Assembly: GCF_002261335.1 (NCBI RefSeq)
Contig: NZ_NEVL01000005.1
Span: 124,001 to 188,000 of the forward strand
Reading direction: 5' to 3'
Origin: Bordetella genomosp. 1
Lineage (GTDB): Bacteria; Pseudomonadota; Gammaproteobacteria; Burkholderiales; Burkholderiaceae_B
Length of the DNA: 64,000 nt
The notes beneath the pieces were generated by a model, which worked only from the letters and a program-made list of their open reading frames with translations, was not told the origin of the DNA and did no database searches. Below, one piece after another: positions 53,136 through 61,750 of the stretch (its first letter is position 1; each line of letters starts with the position of its first letter). Position numbers and translations under genes: made by a program.

Positions 53136-53195
53136 GCTGAGCGCGCGCCTGCTAAGCGCGCGCCTGCTGAGCGCGCGCCTGCTGAGCGCGGGCTT
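53136..53195. repeat. 15-bp tandem repeat spanning a stop codon
   Basis: GCTGAGCGCGCGCCT repeats at 53136, 53151 (GCTAAG variant), 53166 and, partly, 53181. In the sigma-factor frame (minus strand) each unit encodes QARAQ-like residues; the variant unit turns CAG into the TAG stop at 53152-53154. Confidence 0.92.
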
Positions 53196-54441
53196 CCAGC
53201 AACGTCCGGTCGGCTTGGTTGCGCGTCAGCGCCGCGGCCCGCAGAAAGGCCGTGGCCGCCTCCTCCCCGCGTCCCAGCCGCGCCAGCAGATCGCCGCGCG
53301 CGCTCCACCACCACGGATACTGCGCCATCGCCGGCGACTGCCCGAGCGCGTCCACCAGCACGAGCGCGGCCTCGGGGCCTTGCGCCATGCCGACCGCCAC
53401 GGCGCGATTGAGCGCCACCACCGGCGAGGGCAGGCAGGCATACAGCGCGTCGTACAGCCGCACGATCTCTGCCCAGTCGGTGTCGGCCGCACGCGCCGCG
53501 CGCGCATGGCAGGCCGCCAGCGCCGCCTGCAACACATAGGGGCCGGCCGGGCCGCAGGCCAGTGCCTGCGCCAGCGCCGCGAGGCCGCGGCGGATCAGCA
53601 GGCGGTCCCAGCGGCCGCGGTCCTGGTCCAGCAACAGCACCGGGCGGCCCTGCGCATCCACGCGCGCCGGCAGGCGCGAGGCCTGCAATTCCAACAGCGC
53701 GGCGAGGCCCAGCACCTCGCCCTCCTGCGGCATCAACGCGGCCAGCACGCGCGCCAGCCGCAGCGCCTCGTCGCACAGCGCGGGGCGCGTCCATGCGTCG
53801 CCGGCGGTCGCGGCATGGCCCTCGTTGAAGATGAGATAGATCACCTCCAGCACCGCGTCCAGCCGCGCATGCCGCGCCTCGCCGCGCGGCACCTCGAACG
53901 GCACGCCGGCCGCGCTGAGCGTGCGCTTGGCGCGCACGATGCGTTGCGCCACGGTGGCCTCCGATTGCAGGCAGGCGCGCGCGATCTCGGCGGTGGAGAG
54001 CCCGCCCAGCAGCTTCAGGGTGAGCGCCACCCGCGCATCGGCCGAGAGCACCGGATGGCAGGCCGTGAAGATCAGCCGCAGCATGTCGTCGCCGATGTCG
54101 TCGGCGCGGCGCGCGTCGATCGCATCGGCGATGTCGGGTTCGAACGCGGCGCCGAGCGCCTCGGTCTCGCGCGCCAGCGCATCGCCGCCGCGCGCCTGGG
54201 CCGCCGCCTGGCGCAGCATGTCGAGCGCGCGGTGGCGGGCGGCGGTCATGAGCCAGGCCGCCGGGTTGGCGGGCACCCCGTCGCGCGGCCAATGCTCGAG
54301 CGCGGCCACCAGGGCATCCTGGGCGGCCTCCTCGGCCAGGGCCACGTCGCGCAGGTAGCGCGCGGCGTGCGCCACCACCTTGGGCGACTCGATGCGCCAG
54401 ACGGCGTCGATCGCATGGCGAACCTCGTCCTGCGCCGTCAT
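53152..54441 (-). CDS. ECF42-type RNA polymerase sigma factor
   Basis: 429 residues. Sigma region 2 at about 8-85 (VAHAARYLRDVALAEEAAQDALVAALEHWP, AAWLMTAARHRALDMLR) and region 4 at about 125-180 (LTLKLLGGLSTAEIARACLQSEATVAQRIVRAKRTL), followed by a 240-residue helical, TPR-like extension (IYLIFNEGHAA, ALNRAVAVGMAQGPEAALVLVDALG) that marks ECF42. It is the last gene of a minus-strand series with two VOC and two DGPF/YCII proteins, the usual ECF42 setting. The C-terminus is formed by a tandem repeat ended by a stop within a repeat unit. Confidence 0.9.
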   Translation of the reverse strand: MTAQDEVRHAIDAVWRIESPKVVAHAARYLRDVALAEEAAQDALVAALEHWPRDGVPANPAAWLMTAARHRALDMLRQAAAQARGGDALARETEALGAAFEPDIADAIDARRADDIGDDMLRLIFTACHPVLSADARVALTLKLLGGLSTAEIARACLQSEATVAQRIVRAKRTLSAAGVPFEVPRGEARHARLDAVLEVIYLIFNEGHAATAGDAWTRPALCDEALRLARVLAALMPQEGEVLGLAALLELQASRLPARVDAQGRPVLLLDQDRGRWDRLLIRRGLAALAQALACGPAGPYVLQAALAACHARAARAADTDWAEIVRLYDALYACLPSPVVALNRAVAVGMAQGPEAALVLVDALGQSPAMAQYPWWWSARGDLLARLGRGEEAATAFLRAAALTRNQADRTLLEARAQQARAQQARA

Positions 54442-54443
54442 CG

Positions 54444-54854
54444 TCAGGCCGCCGGCGGCTCGGCGTCGGGGTCCATGTAGACCAGCTCCCAGATGTGGCC
54501 GTCCGGATCCTCGAAGCCGTGCGAGTACATGAAGCCGTAGTCCTGGGGCGGGCGCGGCGCGGTGCCGCCGGCGGCGAGCGCGCGGCGCACCACCTCGTCG
54601 ACCTCCTCGCGGCTTTCGCACGAGAGCGCCACCATCACCTCGGTGGCCTGGCGCGCATCGGCCACCGGCCGGCCGGAGAAACCCTGGAAGAAGTCGTGGA
54701 CCAGCAGCATGGCGTAGAGGTTTTCGCCGATGACGAGGCAGGCCGCCTGTTGGTTGGTGAACTTGGGGTTGAAGCGCAATCCCAGGCCGCTGAAGAAGGC
54801 CTGCGAGCGCGGCAGGTCGGCCACGGGAAGATTGACGAAGATCTGCTTGTGCAT
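54444..54854 (-). CDS. VOC-family protein of the ECF42 cluster
   Basis: 136-residue VOC protein: KQIFVNLPVADLPRSQAFFSGLGLRFNPKFTNQQAACLVIGENLYAML and HGFEDPDGHIWELVYMDP, the latter matching DGPF-associated glyoxalase-like proteins. Only 2 bp precede the sigma-factor start, so co-translation is likely. Metal-dependent catalysis is possible but not demonstrated for this subgroup. Confidence 0.85.
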   Translation of the reverse strand: MHKQIFVNLPVADLPRSQAFFSGLGLRFNPKFTNQQAACLVIGENLYAMLLVHDFFQGFSGRPVADARQATEVMVALSCESREEVDEVVRRALAAGGTAPRPPQDYGFMYSHGFEDPDGHIWELVYMDPDAEPPAA

Positions 54855-54915
54855 GGAAAACTCCTGGCGGCGGCGCGCAGCGACCGGCCGCGTGATGGGT
54901 GGGGCGCGTGGGCGT

Positions 54916-55296
54916 TCAGGCGCGGGTGGCGGGCGGGAAATCCTCGGCCTCGAACACCTGGCGGACTTCGATCTCGCCGTCGCGGTCGGGTCCGAACGGC
55001 GCCGGATAGCGGCGCGCCCAGGCCAGCGCCTCGGCGCGGTCGCGCACCTGGATCAGCGTGAAGCCGGCGATGAGCTCCTTGGTTTCGGCGAACGGGCCGT
55101 CGATGACCGTGGCCCGCCCGCCCTGATGGCGCACGCGAAAGCCGCGACTGCTGGGTTGCAGCCCCATGGCGTCGAGCAGCACGCCGGCGGCCGCGAGTTC
55201 TTCGTGGAAGGCGCCCATCGCCTCGAGCAGGCTGGCCTCGGGCAGCGCGCCCGACTCGCTCATGGCGTTGGCCCGGACGATGATCATGAATCGCAT
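54916..55296 (-). CDS. YCII-related (DGPF) protein
   Basis: 126 residues. MRFMIIVRANAMSESG start, then FHEELAAAGVLLDAMGLQPSS and VIDGPFAETKELIAGFTLIQV, where DGPF is the signature of proteins linked to ECF41/ECF42 sigma factors. A small ferredoxin-like fold is expected; biochemical role is unknown, perhaps redox or stress related. A TGTCGA-N17-CGTC promoter-like element stands upstream and an AGGAG ribosome site precedes the ATG. Confidence 0.87.
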   Translation of the reverse strand: MRFMIIVRANAMSESGALPEASLLEAMGAFHEELAAAGVLLDAMGLQPSSRGFRVRHQGGRATVIDGPFAETKELIAGFTLIQVRDRAEALAWARRYPAPFGPDRDGEIEVRQVFEAEDFPPATRA

Positions 55297-55348
55297 CGGA
55301 TCTCTCCTGGAGCGGCCGGCCGCGGGATGCGCCGGTCCGTATCGACAC

Positions 55349-55375
55349 GACGTGCGAGCGGCCGCGTTCTCGACA
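55349..55375 (-). promoter_or_regulatory. Candidate ECF42-dependent promoter
   Basis: On the minus strand TGTCGA (55370-55375) is followed after exactly 17 bases by CGTC (55349-55352). TGTCGA is, from memory, the -35 motif reported for ECF42 targets. Predicted start falls about 45 bp before the DGPF gene at 55296. A second TGTCGA (55342-55347) has no suitable -10. Confidence 0.55.
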
Positions 55376-55410
55376 CGCGGACACGCGACCTAGGGTAAAT
55401 ACCTATGCGA

Positions 55411-55764
55411 TTACAGAAAGCAGGGGCCCAGCTCGCGTAACTCGACCGTGCACCACCGCGCCGCGGGACAGGCCCGCGCGATCTCCAGCGCCTCGGCCCG
55501 GCTGGCGCAGTCGAGCAGGAAAAAGCCGCCCACCATCTCCTTGAGCTCGGCGTAGGGGCCATCGAGCAGGCGCGTCTCGCCCTCGCGCACCTGCACCCGC
55601 ACGGCCTGCTCCTGCGACAGCAGCGACTGGGCCTCGCGCAGCACGCCGCGCGCGCGCAGGCCGGCGGCGAACTCGAGCATGCTGGCGTACAACGCCTCGC
55701 CCTCGGCGGCGCTGCGGCTGGCGCGCTGGCCCACGGGTTCGACGATCAACAAGGCATAGGGCAT
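55411..55764 (-). CDS. YCII-related (DGPF-like) protein
   Basis: 117 residues from ATG 55764: MPYALLIVEPVGQRASRS start, FAAGLRARGVLREAQSLLSQ and LLDGPYAELKEMVGGFFLLDCASRAEALEIARACPA, with DGPY in place of DGPF. Same fold and setting as the protein at 54916, probably an old duplication. An AGGAG ribosome site precedes the start. Confidence 0.85.
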   Translation of the reverse strand: MPYALLIVEPVGQRASRSAAEGEALYASMLEFAAGLRARGVLREAQSLLSQEQAVRVQVREGETRLLDGPYAELKEMVGGFFLLDCASRAEALEIARACPAARWCTVELRELGPCFL

Positions 55765-55867
55765 GGCTTCTCCTGGGGCGCCGGGGTCCGGCGCCGCCCC
55801 AGTATAGGGAGCGCGGCGCGGGCCTCCAAGGGGTGCCGGCCGGCGCGCCGCCCGGGGCGCCGCGCGC

Positions 55868-56254
55868 TCAGGCCGGACGGTGGCAGACCGCCTCGACGTT
55901 GTAGCCGTCGGGGTCGAGGATGAAGGCGCCGTAGTAGTTGGCGTGGTACTGCGGGCGCAGGCCGGGCGCGCCGTTGTCGCGGCCGCCGGCGGCCAGCGCC
56001 GCGCGATGGAAGGCATCGACCTCGGCGCGGCTGCGGGCCCGAAAGGCCACGTGCACGCGCGGCGTGCTGGGGGTGCCCTCGTGGATCCAGAACTCGCCGC
56101 CCGGGTCGTCGGCCTCGTCGACCTCGCCCGGGCCGAACCCCATGTCGGTATCGAAGGTCTTGCGCGGCACGTAGCCCATCGCGGCCAGCGCACTCAGATA
56201 GAAGGCGCGGCTACGCGCGAAATCGCTGAAATGCAGCGCGACATGGTCCAACAT
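55868..56254 (-). CDS. VOC-family protein
   Basis: 128 residues: MLDHVALHFSDFARSRAFYLSALAAMGY at the start and YYGAFILDPDGYNVEAVCH at the end, a complete VOC module with candidate ligands His4 and Glu near the C-terminus. First gene of the minus-strand ECF42 series; 103 bp separate it from the next gene, so it may have its own or a shared promoter. Divergent from the metallophosphoesterase. Confidence 0.85.
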   Translation of the reverse strand: MLDHVALHFSDFARSRAFYLSALAAMGYVPRKTFDTDMGFGPGEVDEADDPGGEFWIHEGTPSTPRVHVAFRARSRAEVDAFHRAALAAGGRDNGAPGLRPQYHANYYGAFILDPDGYNVEAVCHRPA

Positions 56255-56419
56255 GGGCGGCTCCTCGTGGTGGCGGATTCACGCACCAGCATAGGCCAGC
56301 CGCCCCGGCGCAAGCGCTTCAGTGTGCAACACGCGGCGGGAACCTTGCCGCCACCCGGCGCTCAGAAGGGCTCGCCCCGCCCTAGAATGGCGGCTGACGT
56401 TTCCGACCCGAGTGCGACC

Positions 56420-57574
56420 GTGGCCCTGCGCAAGTCTTCCTTCTTCGTCCGTTTCATCGCCCTCGGGCTCGCGGCCCATGCCTACGTGGGCCTGCGCCTC
56501 CTCCCGGACCTGGGCGTGGGCCTGCCGGGCGCGCTCGTCGGCGCCCTCTTGCTGCTGGCGAGCTGCATCGTGATCCCGCTCGGCATGTTGAGCCGCTCGT
56601 CCGGCCGCCAGCCCTTCGGCGACCGCATGGCCTGGATCGGGCTGCTGGCCATGGGCTTCTTCTCGTCGCTGTTCGTCCTGACCGTGATCCGCGACGCCGC
56701 GCTGCTGCTTGCCTGGTTCGCCGCGCTCGGCGGCCTGAGCGTGCCGTGGCCCGGCCTGCGCCAGGGCAGCGCGATCGCGGTGCCGGCGCTGGCGCTGCTG
56801 GCCAGCGCGGTGGGCTTCTACAACGCGCGCCGCCGTGCCCCGGTGGTCGACGTGGACCTGCCGATCGCCGACCTGCCCGCCGCGCTGGAGGGCTACACCA
56901 TCGTGCAGCTCAGCGACATCCACGTGGGACCGACCATCAAGCGCGGCTATGTGCAGGCCATCGTGGACGCGACCAACGCGCTCGCCCCCGACCTGATCGC
57001 GATCACCGGCGACGTGGTGGACGGCAACGTGGCGCAGCTGCGCGACCACGCCGCCCCGCTCGGGCAGCTGCGCGCGCGCCAGGGCGTGTACCTGGTGACC
57101 GGCAACCATGAATACTATTCCGGCGCCGCGCCCTGGGTCGCGGAGTTTCGCCGCCTCGGCCTGCACGTGCTGCAGAACGAGCACGTAAACCTGAAGACGC
57201 AGGACGCGACGCTGGTCGTGGCGGGGGTGACCGACTACAGCGCCGGCGCCTTCGACCCGCAACAGCGCAGCAATCCGGTGCGCGCGCTGGCGGGCGCCCC
57301 CGCGGCCGCCGTGCGGATCCTGCTCGCGCACCAGCCGCGCAGCGCCGTCGCCGCGGAGCCGGTCGGCTACGACGTGCAGCTCTCGGGCCACACGCACGGC
57401 GGCCAGTTCTTGCCGTGGCGCTTTTTCGTGCGGCTGCAGCAGCCATACGTGGCCGGCCTGCACCGCCACGGCCGCATGTGGCTCTACATCAGCCGCGGCA
57501 CCGGCTACTGGGGCCCGCCGAAACGCCTGGGCGCCTCCTCCGAGATCACCCGGCTGCGGCTGCGCCGGGCCTGA
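56420..57574 (+). CDS. Membrane-anchored metallophosphoesterase
   Basis: 384 residues from GTG 56420; an ATG at 56387 would add 11 residues but overlaps a TAGAAT -10-like hexamer (56383-56388), so GTG is preferred. Four hydrophobic helices in residues 1-140, then a calcineurin-like phosphoesterase domain: QLSDIHVG (DxH), ITGDVVDG (GDxxD), VTGNHEYY (GNHE), LAHQPR and LSGHTHGGQF. Two-metal active site complete. Relatives (YaeI-like) hydrolyse phosphodiesters or UDP-linked lipids; substrate undetermined. Confidence 0.85.
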   Translation: MALRKSSFFVRFIALGLAAHAYVGLRLLPDLGVGLPGALVGALLLLASCIVIPLGMLSRSSGRQPFGDRMAWIGLLAMGFFSSLFVLTVIRDAALLLAWFAALGGLSVPWPGLRQGSAIAVPALALLASAVGFYNARRRAPVVDVDLPIADLPAALEGYTIVQLSDIHVGPTIKRGYVQAIVDATNALAPDLIAITGDVVDGNVAQLRDHAAPLGQLRARQGVYLVTGNHEYYSGAAPWVAEFRRLGLHVLQNEHVNLKTQDATLVVAGVTDYSAGAFDPQQRSNPVRALAGAPAAAVRILLAHQPRSAVAAEPVGYDVQLSGHTHGGQFLPWRFFVRLQQPYVAGLHRHGRMWLYISRGTGYWGPPKRLGASSEITRLRLRRA

Positions 57575-57596
57575 CCCGGCCGGCGCGCCGCGCGGC

Positions 57597-57902
57597 TCAG
57601 GCCGGGCGCGCGGCCCCGCACTGCCAGCACACCGTGAACTGCGGCTCGAGCCGCTCGCCGCACCCGGCGCAATGCCAGGGCAGCGCCCCTGCGGGCGCTC
57701 CCTCATGGATCAGCGCGCGTGCGGCCTCGAGGTCGCGCTCGTGTTCGATCCAGACCTCCGGTCCGCACTGATCCACCGGGATCTCTCCCAGCGCCCCCTG
57801 CAGATACTGGTTGTGCAGCTCGCACGGAATGCGCGCCTGCGCCAGCAGATTGACCCAATGCTGCGCCAGCAACAGGCTGGGCGCGCGGGCGAGCCTGATC
57901 AT
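57597..57902 (-). CDS. DUF2007-type protein with C-terminal zinc ribbon
   Basis: 101 residues from ATG 57902. Residues 1-65 have the DUF2007 (putative signal-transducing) ferredoxin-like pattern: MIRLARAPSLLLAQHWVNLLAQARIPCELHNQYLQGALGEIP, VWIEHERDLEAARALI. Residues about 78-97 form a zinc ribbon, CAGC...CWQC. Role unknown. Converges with the metallophosphoesterase and diverges from the BCCT gene. Confidence 0.82.
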   Translation of the reverse strand: MIRLARAPSLLLAQHWVNLLAQARIPCELHNQYLQGALGEIPVDQCGPEVWIEHERDLEAARALIHEGAPAGALPWHCAGCGERLEPQFTVCWQCGAARPA

Positions 57903-57977
57903 CGTGACCCTCGCATGGCATGTCGACAGCGTCGATACTCGCCCGCGCGGCGCGCGCTGGCAAGCCCCCGCCAACGG

Positions 57978-58008
57978 TTGCAGGCATCGCACGGGCTGCG
58001 GTACTAAT
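57978..58008 (+). promoter_or_regulatory. Likely promoter of the BCCT transporter
   Basis: TTGCAG (57978-57983) and TACTAA (58002-58007) with an 18-bp spacer, 47 bp before the start codon. Confidence 0.4.
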
Positions 58009-58054
58009 AGGAGGCTCGCGCAGCGCAGTCCAGAAAAACCGGCCGGAGAAGCCC

Positions 58055-60028
58055 ATGAGTCAAAGCAAGTTCCGCATGAAGGTCAACAAGCCCGTGTTCT
58101 ACACCTCCGGGCTTTTCATCGTGGCCCTGGTGATATTCGCGGCCACCGCGCCCGACGCGGCGCAGAGCCTGTTCGGCAGCATGCAGGCCTGGATCTTCGC
58201 CAACGCCAGCTGGTTCTACATGCTGGCCGTCGCCGTGATCGTGCTGAGCATGCTGTACGTCACGTTCAGCCGTTTCGGCGACATCAAGCTCGGCCCCGAC
58301 CACTCCGAGCCCGACTACCGCGACCTGACCTGGTACTCGATGCTGTTCGCCGCCGGCATGGGCATCGGCCTCATGTTCTTCGGCGTGGCCGAGCCGGTCA
58401 TGCACTTTCTCGAGCCGCCGTTCGGCGCCGGCGGCACGCCCGAGGCGGCGCGCGACGCGCTGTCGATCACCTTCTTCCACTGGGGCCTGCACGGCTGGGC
58501 GATCTACGCCAGCGTGGCGCTCATCCTGGCCTACTTCGGCTACCGCCACGGCCTGCCCCTGACGCTGCGCTCGGCGCTCTATCCGCTGCTCGGCGAACGC
58601 ATCCACGGCCCCATCGGCCACGCGGTCGACATCTTCGCCGTGATCGGCACCGTGCTGGGCGTGGCGACCTCGCTCGGCCTGGGCGTGGCGCAGATGAACG
58701 CCGGCCTCACCTATCTGTTCGACATTCCCAACGGCATTCCGATCCAGATCGGCCTGATCGTGCTGGCCTGCGCGCTGGCCACGCTGTCGGCGGCCAGCGG
58801 CCTCGACAAAGGCGTGCGCTACCTCTCCGAAGGCAACATGGTGCTGGCGGTGCTGCTGCTGGCCTTCGTGGTCGTCGTGGGCCCGACGCTGTTCCTGCTC
58901 CAGACCTTCGTCGAGAACATCGGCGTCTATCTCTCGGGCCTGGTGTCGCGCACCTTCAACCTCTACGCCTACAACCCGACCGACTGGATCGGCGGCTGGA
59001 CCCTGTTCTACTGGGGCTGGTGGATAGCGTGGTCGCCCTTCGTGGGCGTGTTCATCGCGCGCATCTCGCGCGGCCGCACCATCCGCCAGTTCGTGGGCGG
59101 CATGCTGCTGATCCCCACCGGCTTCACGCTGCTCTGGATGACGGTGTTCGGCGACACCGCGATCTATCACATCCTGTTCAAGGGTGCGACCGGCCTGGCC
59201 GAGGCGGTGCAGAGCGACAGCACGCTGGCGCTGTTCGTGTTCCTCGAGCAGTTCCCGTGGGCGCGCGTGATCTCGGGCTTTGCCGTGCTGATGGTGCTGG
59301 TGTTCTTCGTGACCTCGGCCGACACCGGCGCGCTGGTCGTCGACATGCTGGCCTCGGGCGGCGCCGACGACGCGCCGGTCTGGCAACGCGTGTTCTGGTC
59401 GGTGCTGATGGGGCTGGTCGCCATCGCGCTGCTGCTGGCCGACGGGCTCAAGGCGCTGCAGACCGCCACGGTGGCGAGCGCCCTGCCCTTCTCGATCGTG
59501 ATCCTGGTGTCGCTCTGGGGGCTGTTCCGCGCCCTCAAGCAGGACACCACCAAGCGGCGCCTGCGCTACCGCACGGTCAGCCGCGCCGCGGCCGGCGGCA
59601 GCGCCGAGCCGTGGCAGCGCCGCCTGCGCAACATGATCATGATGCCCAAGCGCTCGCACGTGCAGCGCTACATCAGCGACGTGGTGCGCCCGGCCATGGA
59701 AGACGTGGCCACCGAACTCACGCGCGAGGGCTACGAGACCGCGCTGGAGCCGGGCGACGACGGCCAGCTCACGTTCCGCGTGGGTCACGGCGAGCACCTG
59801 GACTTCTCCTACACCGTCTATCCCATGGCCGAGGTGCGGCCCAGCCTCACGCCCGAGGAGGCGCGCAACGAAGAAGAGCGGCGCTACTTCCGCGCCGAGG
59901 TGCACCTGCGCGAGGGCGGCCAGGACTACGACATCATGGGCTGGAGCCGCGACGAGGTGATCGGCGACATCCTCGACCAGTACGAGCGCCATCGCCACTA
60001 CCTGTCGCTCACCTACGGCGCTTCCTGA
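58055..60028 (+). CDS. betT: BCCT-family choline/betaine transporter
   Basis: 657-residue secondary transporter for choline or betaine, used in osmoprotection. Twelve helices in about 15-505; the GMGIGLMFFGVAEPVMHF stretch (helix 3 of the core), the Trp-rich FYWGWWIAWSPFVGVFIARISRGRTIR substrate region and VTSADTGALVVDML are diagnostic. The cytoplasmic C-terminus is long (about 145 residues, to GWSRDEVIGDILDQYERHRHYLSLTY), as in BetT, where it sets osmotic response. GGAG ribosome site before the ATG. betT is chosen for the tail; a betaine carrier is possible. Confidence 0.9.
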   Translation: MSQSKFRMKVNKPVFYTSGLFIVALVIFAATAPDAAQSLFGSMQAWIFANASWFYMLAVAVIVLSMLYVTFSRFGDIKLGPDHSEPDYRDLTWYSMLFAAGMGIGLMFFGVAEPVMHFLEPPFGAGGTPEAARDALSITFFHWGLHGWAIYASVALILAYFGYRHGLPLTLRSALYPLLGERIHGPIGHAVDIFAVIGTVLGVATSLGLGVAQMNAGLTYLFDIPNGIPIQIGLIVLACALATLSAASGLDKGVRYLSEGNMVLAVLLLAFVVVVGPTLFLLQTFVENIGVYLSGLVSRTFNLYAYNPTDWIGGWTLFYWGWWIAWSPFVGVFIARISRGRTIRQFVGGMLLIPTGFTLLWMTVFGDTAIYHILFKGATGLAEAVQSDSTLALFVFLEQFPWARVISGFAVLMVLVFFVTSADTGALVVDMLASGGADDAPVWQRVFWSVLMGLVAIALLLADGLKALQTATVASALPFSIVILVSLWGLFRALKQDTTKRRLRYRTVSRAAAGGSAEPWQRRLRNMIMMPKRSHVQRYISDVVRPAMEDVATELTREGYETALEPGDDGQLTFRVGHGEHLDFSYTVYPMAEVRPSLTPEEARNEEERRYFRAEVHLREGGQDYDIMGWSRDEVIGDILDQYERHRHYLSLTYGAS

Positions 60029-60048
60029 AGCGCCGCGCAGAGGCTGGC

Positions 60049-60054
60049 TACAAT
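60049..60054 (+). promoter_or_regulatory. -10 element of hutG
   Basis: TACAAT, near consensus, preceded by CTGAAG 18 bases upstream as a weak -35; it lies 57 bp before the hutG start. Confidence 0.45.
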
Positions 60055-60110
60055 GGGGGCTCGACAGTCCCCGGCGCGCGCGTGCGCTGCGCGCGCCCCC
60101 AGCCTCTCCC

Positions 60111-60905
60111 ATGACCGACACTCCGTTTCATTTCAAGGCCGGCTCCGCGCCGCTGTTCATCTCGATCCCTCACCTGGGCCAGGACATCCCGGCCGCGCTG
60201 CGCTCGCGCATGACGCCCGTCGCCCAGACGGTGGCCGACACCGACTGGCACCTGGACCGGCTCTACGCCTTCGCCGAAGCCATGGGCGCCTCGATCCTGG
60301 GCGCGCGCTATTCGCGCTACGTGATCGACCTGAACCGTCCGCCCGACGACGAATCGCTCTATCCCGGCCAGACCAAGACCGGCCTGTGCCCGGCCGCCTC
60401 GTTCCGCGGCGAGCCGCTCTATCTCGAGGGCGCCGCCCCCGACGCCGCCGAGCAGGCCCGGCGCCTGGCCGACTACTGGCAGCCTTACCACGACCAGCTC
60501 ACGCGCGAGATCGCGCGCATCAAGGCCGCGCACGGCCACGTGCTGCTGTGGGAGGCCCACTCCATCGCCAGCGTGCTGCCGCGCCTGTTCGACGGCAAGC
60601 TGCCCGACCTGAACATCGGCACCTCCGACGGCAAGACCTGCGCCCCTGCGCTGCAGGAGGCGGTGCAGCGCGAGCTCGAGGCCAATGGCGACTACACCTG
60701 GGCGGTGAACGGCCGCTTCAAGGGCGGCTACATCACGCGCCACTACGGCAACCCGGGCCAGGGCGTGCATGCGATCCAGCTCGAGATGTGCCAGTCCACC
60801 TACATGGACGAGACCTTCCCGTTCGGCTATCGCGACGACCTGGCCGGCCGCGTGCAGCCGCTGGTGCAACGCATGGTGGCGGCCGCCGCAAAGGCGCTCG
60901 GCTGA
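60111..60905 (+). CDS. hutG: N-formylglutamate deformylase
   Basis: 264-residue N-formylglutamate amidohydrolase, releasing formate and glutamate in the five-step histidine degradation route. Recognised by LFISIPHLGQDIP at the N-terminus, ADTDWHLDRLYAF, SRYVIDLNRPPDD, LLWEAHSI and GGYITRHYGNPGQGVHAIQLEMCQSTYMDE. No other hut gene is present; it stands alone with its own promoter and terminator, so the pathway genes must be elsewhere. Glutamate release next to an osmolyte transporter may be coincidence. Confidence 0.92.
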   Translation: MTDTPFHFKAGSAPLFISIPHLGQDIPAALRSRMTPVAQTVADTDWHLDRLYAFAEAMGASILGARYSRYVIDLNRPPDDESLYPGQTKTGLCPAASFRGEPLYLEGAAPDAAEQARRLADYWQPYHDQLTREIARIKAAHGHVLLWEAHSIASVLPRLFDGKLPDLNIGTSDGKTCAPALQEAVQRELEANGDYTWAVNGRFKGGYITRHYGNPGQGVHAIQLEMCQSTYMDETFPFGYRDDLAGRVQPLVQRMVAAAAKALG

Positions 60906-60934
60906 GCCGCGCCCATCACGCGCGAGCGCCCCGG

Positions 60935-60958
60935 AAACCCCGCCACGGCGGGGTTTTT
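60935..60958 (+). terminator. Rho-independent terminator of hutG
   Basis: AAACCCCGC (60935-60943) pairs with GCGGGGTTT (60948-60956) over CACG and continues into TTTTT. Located 30 bp after the stop. Confidence 0.9.
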
Positions 60959-61008
60959 CATGCCCGCGCCCTCCTCGCGCCGCCGTGCCCCGCGGCGCGG
61001 GCCGACGC

Positions 61009-61638
61009 TCAGTGCACGAAGGGCAGGGCCGCGCCGATCAGCGCGAACAGCACCCCGCAGGCCATGTTGAAGCGGCGGCCGGCGCGCTCGATCCACGGGC
61101 GGATGCGGTGCGTGAGGCTCGCCAGGCCGAACTCCACCAGCGCCTCGGTGACGGCGAAGGTGAGCGCCATCACCACGAACTGCGGCCACAGATCGCGCCC
61201 CGGCGCGATGAACTGCGGCAGGAAGGCGCCATAGAACAGCAGCACCTTCGGATTCGAGATCGCCGCCAGCAGGCCCTGGCGCAACAGGGTGCGCCCGCGC
61301 ACCCGGGGTCGCGACACCGGGCCCGCCGCGTCCGCAGCGACGCCCAGCACCAGCGCCGGCGCGCGCCAGAGCTGCCAGCCCAGCCACAGCAGATAGGCGC
61401 CGCCGACGAACTTGAGCGCCACCAGCGCAGCCGGCGAGGCCTGCAGCAAGGCACCGATGCCGGCCATCGACAGGGCGATCAGCGCAACAAAGCCCAGCGC
61501 GCCGCCGGCGATGGTCCACAGGGTGCGGCGATGGCCGTGCAGCGCGCCGTGCGCGATCACCAGCAGGCTGTTGGGCCCCGGCGTGAGCGACAGGCCCAGC
61601 ACCGCCACCGCATAGACCAGCCAGGTTTTCCATTCCAC
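61009..61638 (-). CDS. LysE/RhtB-family exporter
   Basis: 209 residues from GTG 61638, chosen because a GGGAG site stands about 6 bases upstream and the length matches the family; the ATG at 61698 would add 20 hydrophilic residues. Six helices; LGLSLTPGPNSLLVIAHGALHG and GLLAAISNPKVLLFYGAFLPQFI are signatures. Exports an amino acid or related compound. Divergent from a GlxA-type AraC regulator gene across 112 bp, its likely controller. Confidence 0.88.
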   Translation of the reverse strand: MEWKTWLVYAVAVLGLSLTPGPNSLLVIAHGALHGHRRTLWTIAGGALGFVALIALSMAGIGALLQASPAALVALKFVGGAYLLWLGWQLWRAPALVLGVAADAAGPVSRPRVRGRTLLRQGLLAAISNPKVLLFYGAFLPQFIAPGRDLWPQFVVMALTFAVTEALVEFGLASLTHRIRPWIERAGRRFNMACGVLFALIGAALPFVH

Positions 61639-61714
61639 CGCCGCGCTCCCGAATCCCGTATCGAAGGCCGCCAGTCTAGCCAGGGCGAAGCGCCGCACAG
61701 GGATCGCATCTGGC

Positions 61715-61720
61715 TAGAAT
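61715..61720 (+). promoter_or_regulatory. -10 element of the GlxA-type regulator gene
   Basis: TAGAAT, 30 bp before the start codon; the preceding TGGC matches the context of the hutG -10 (TGGCTACAAT). Confidence 0.4.
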
Positions 61721-61750
61721 GAATCCGGATCTGGACTTGAACGTGCCGCC

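Noticed and set aside
55777-55795. GGCGCCGG...CCGGCGCC hairpin between a VOC and a DGPF gene
   Set aside because: Strong stem but no T tract on either side, so not called as a terminator; such palindromes arise easily at this GC content.
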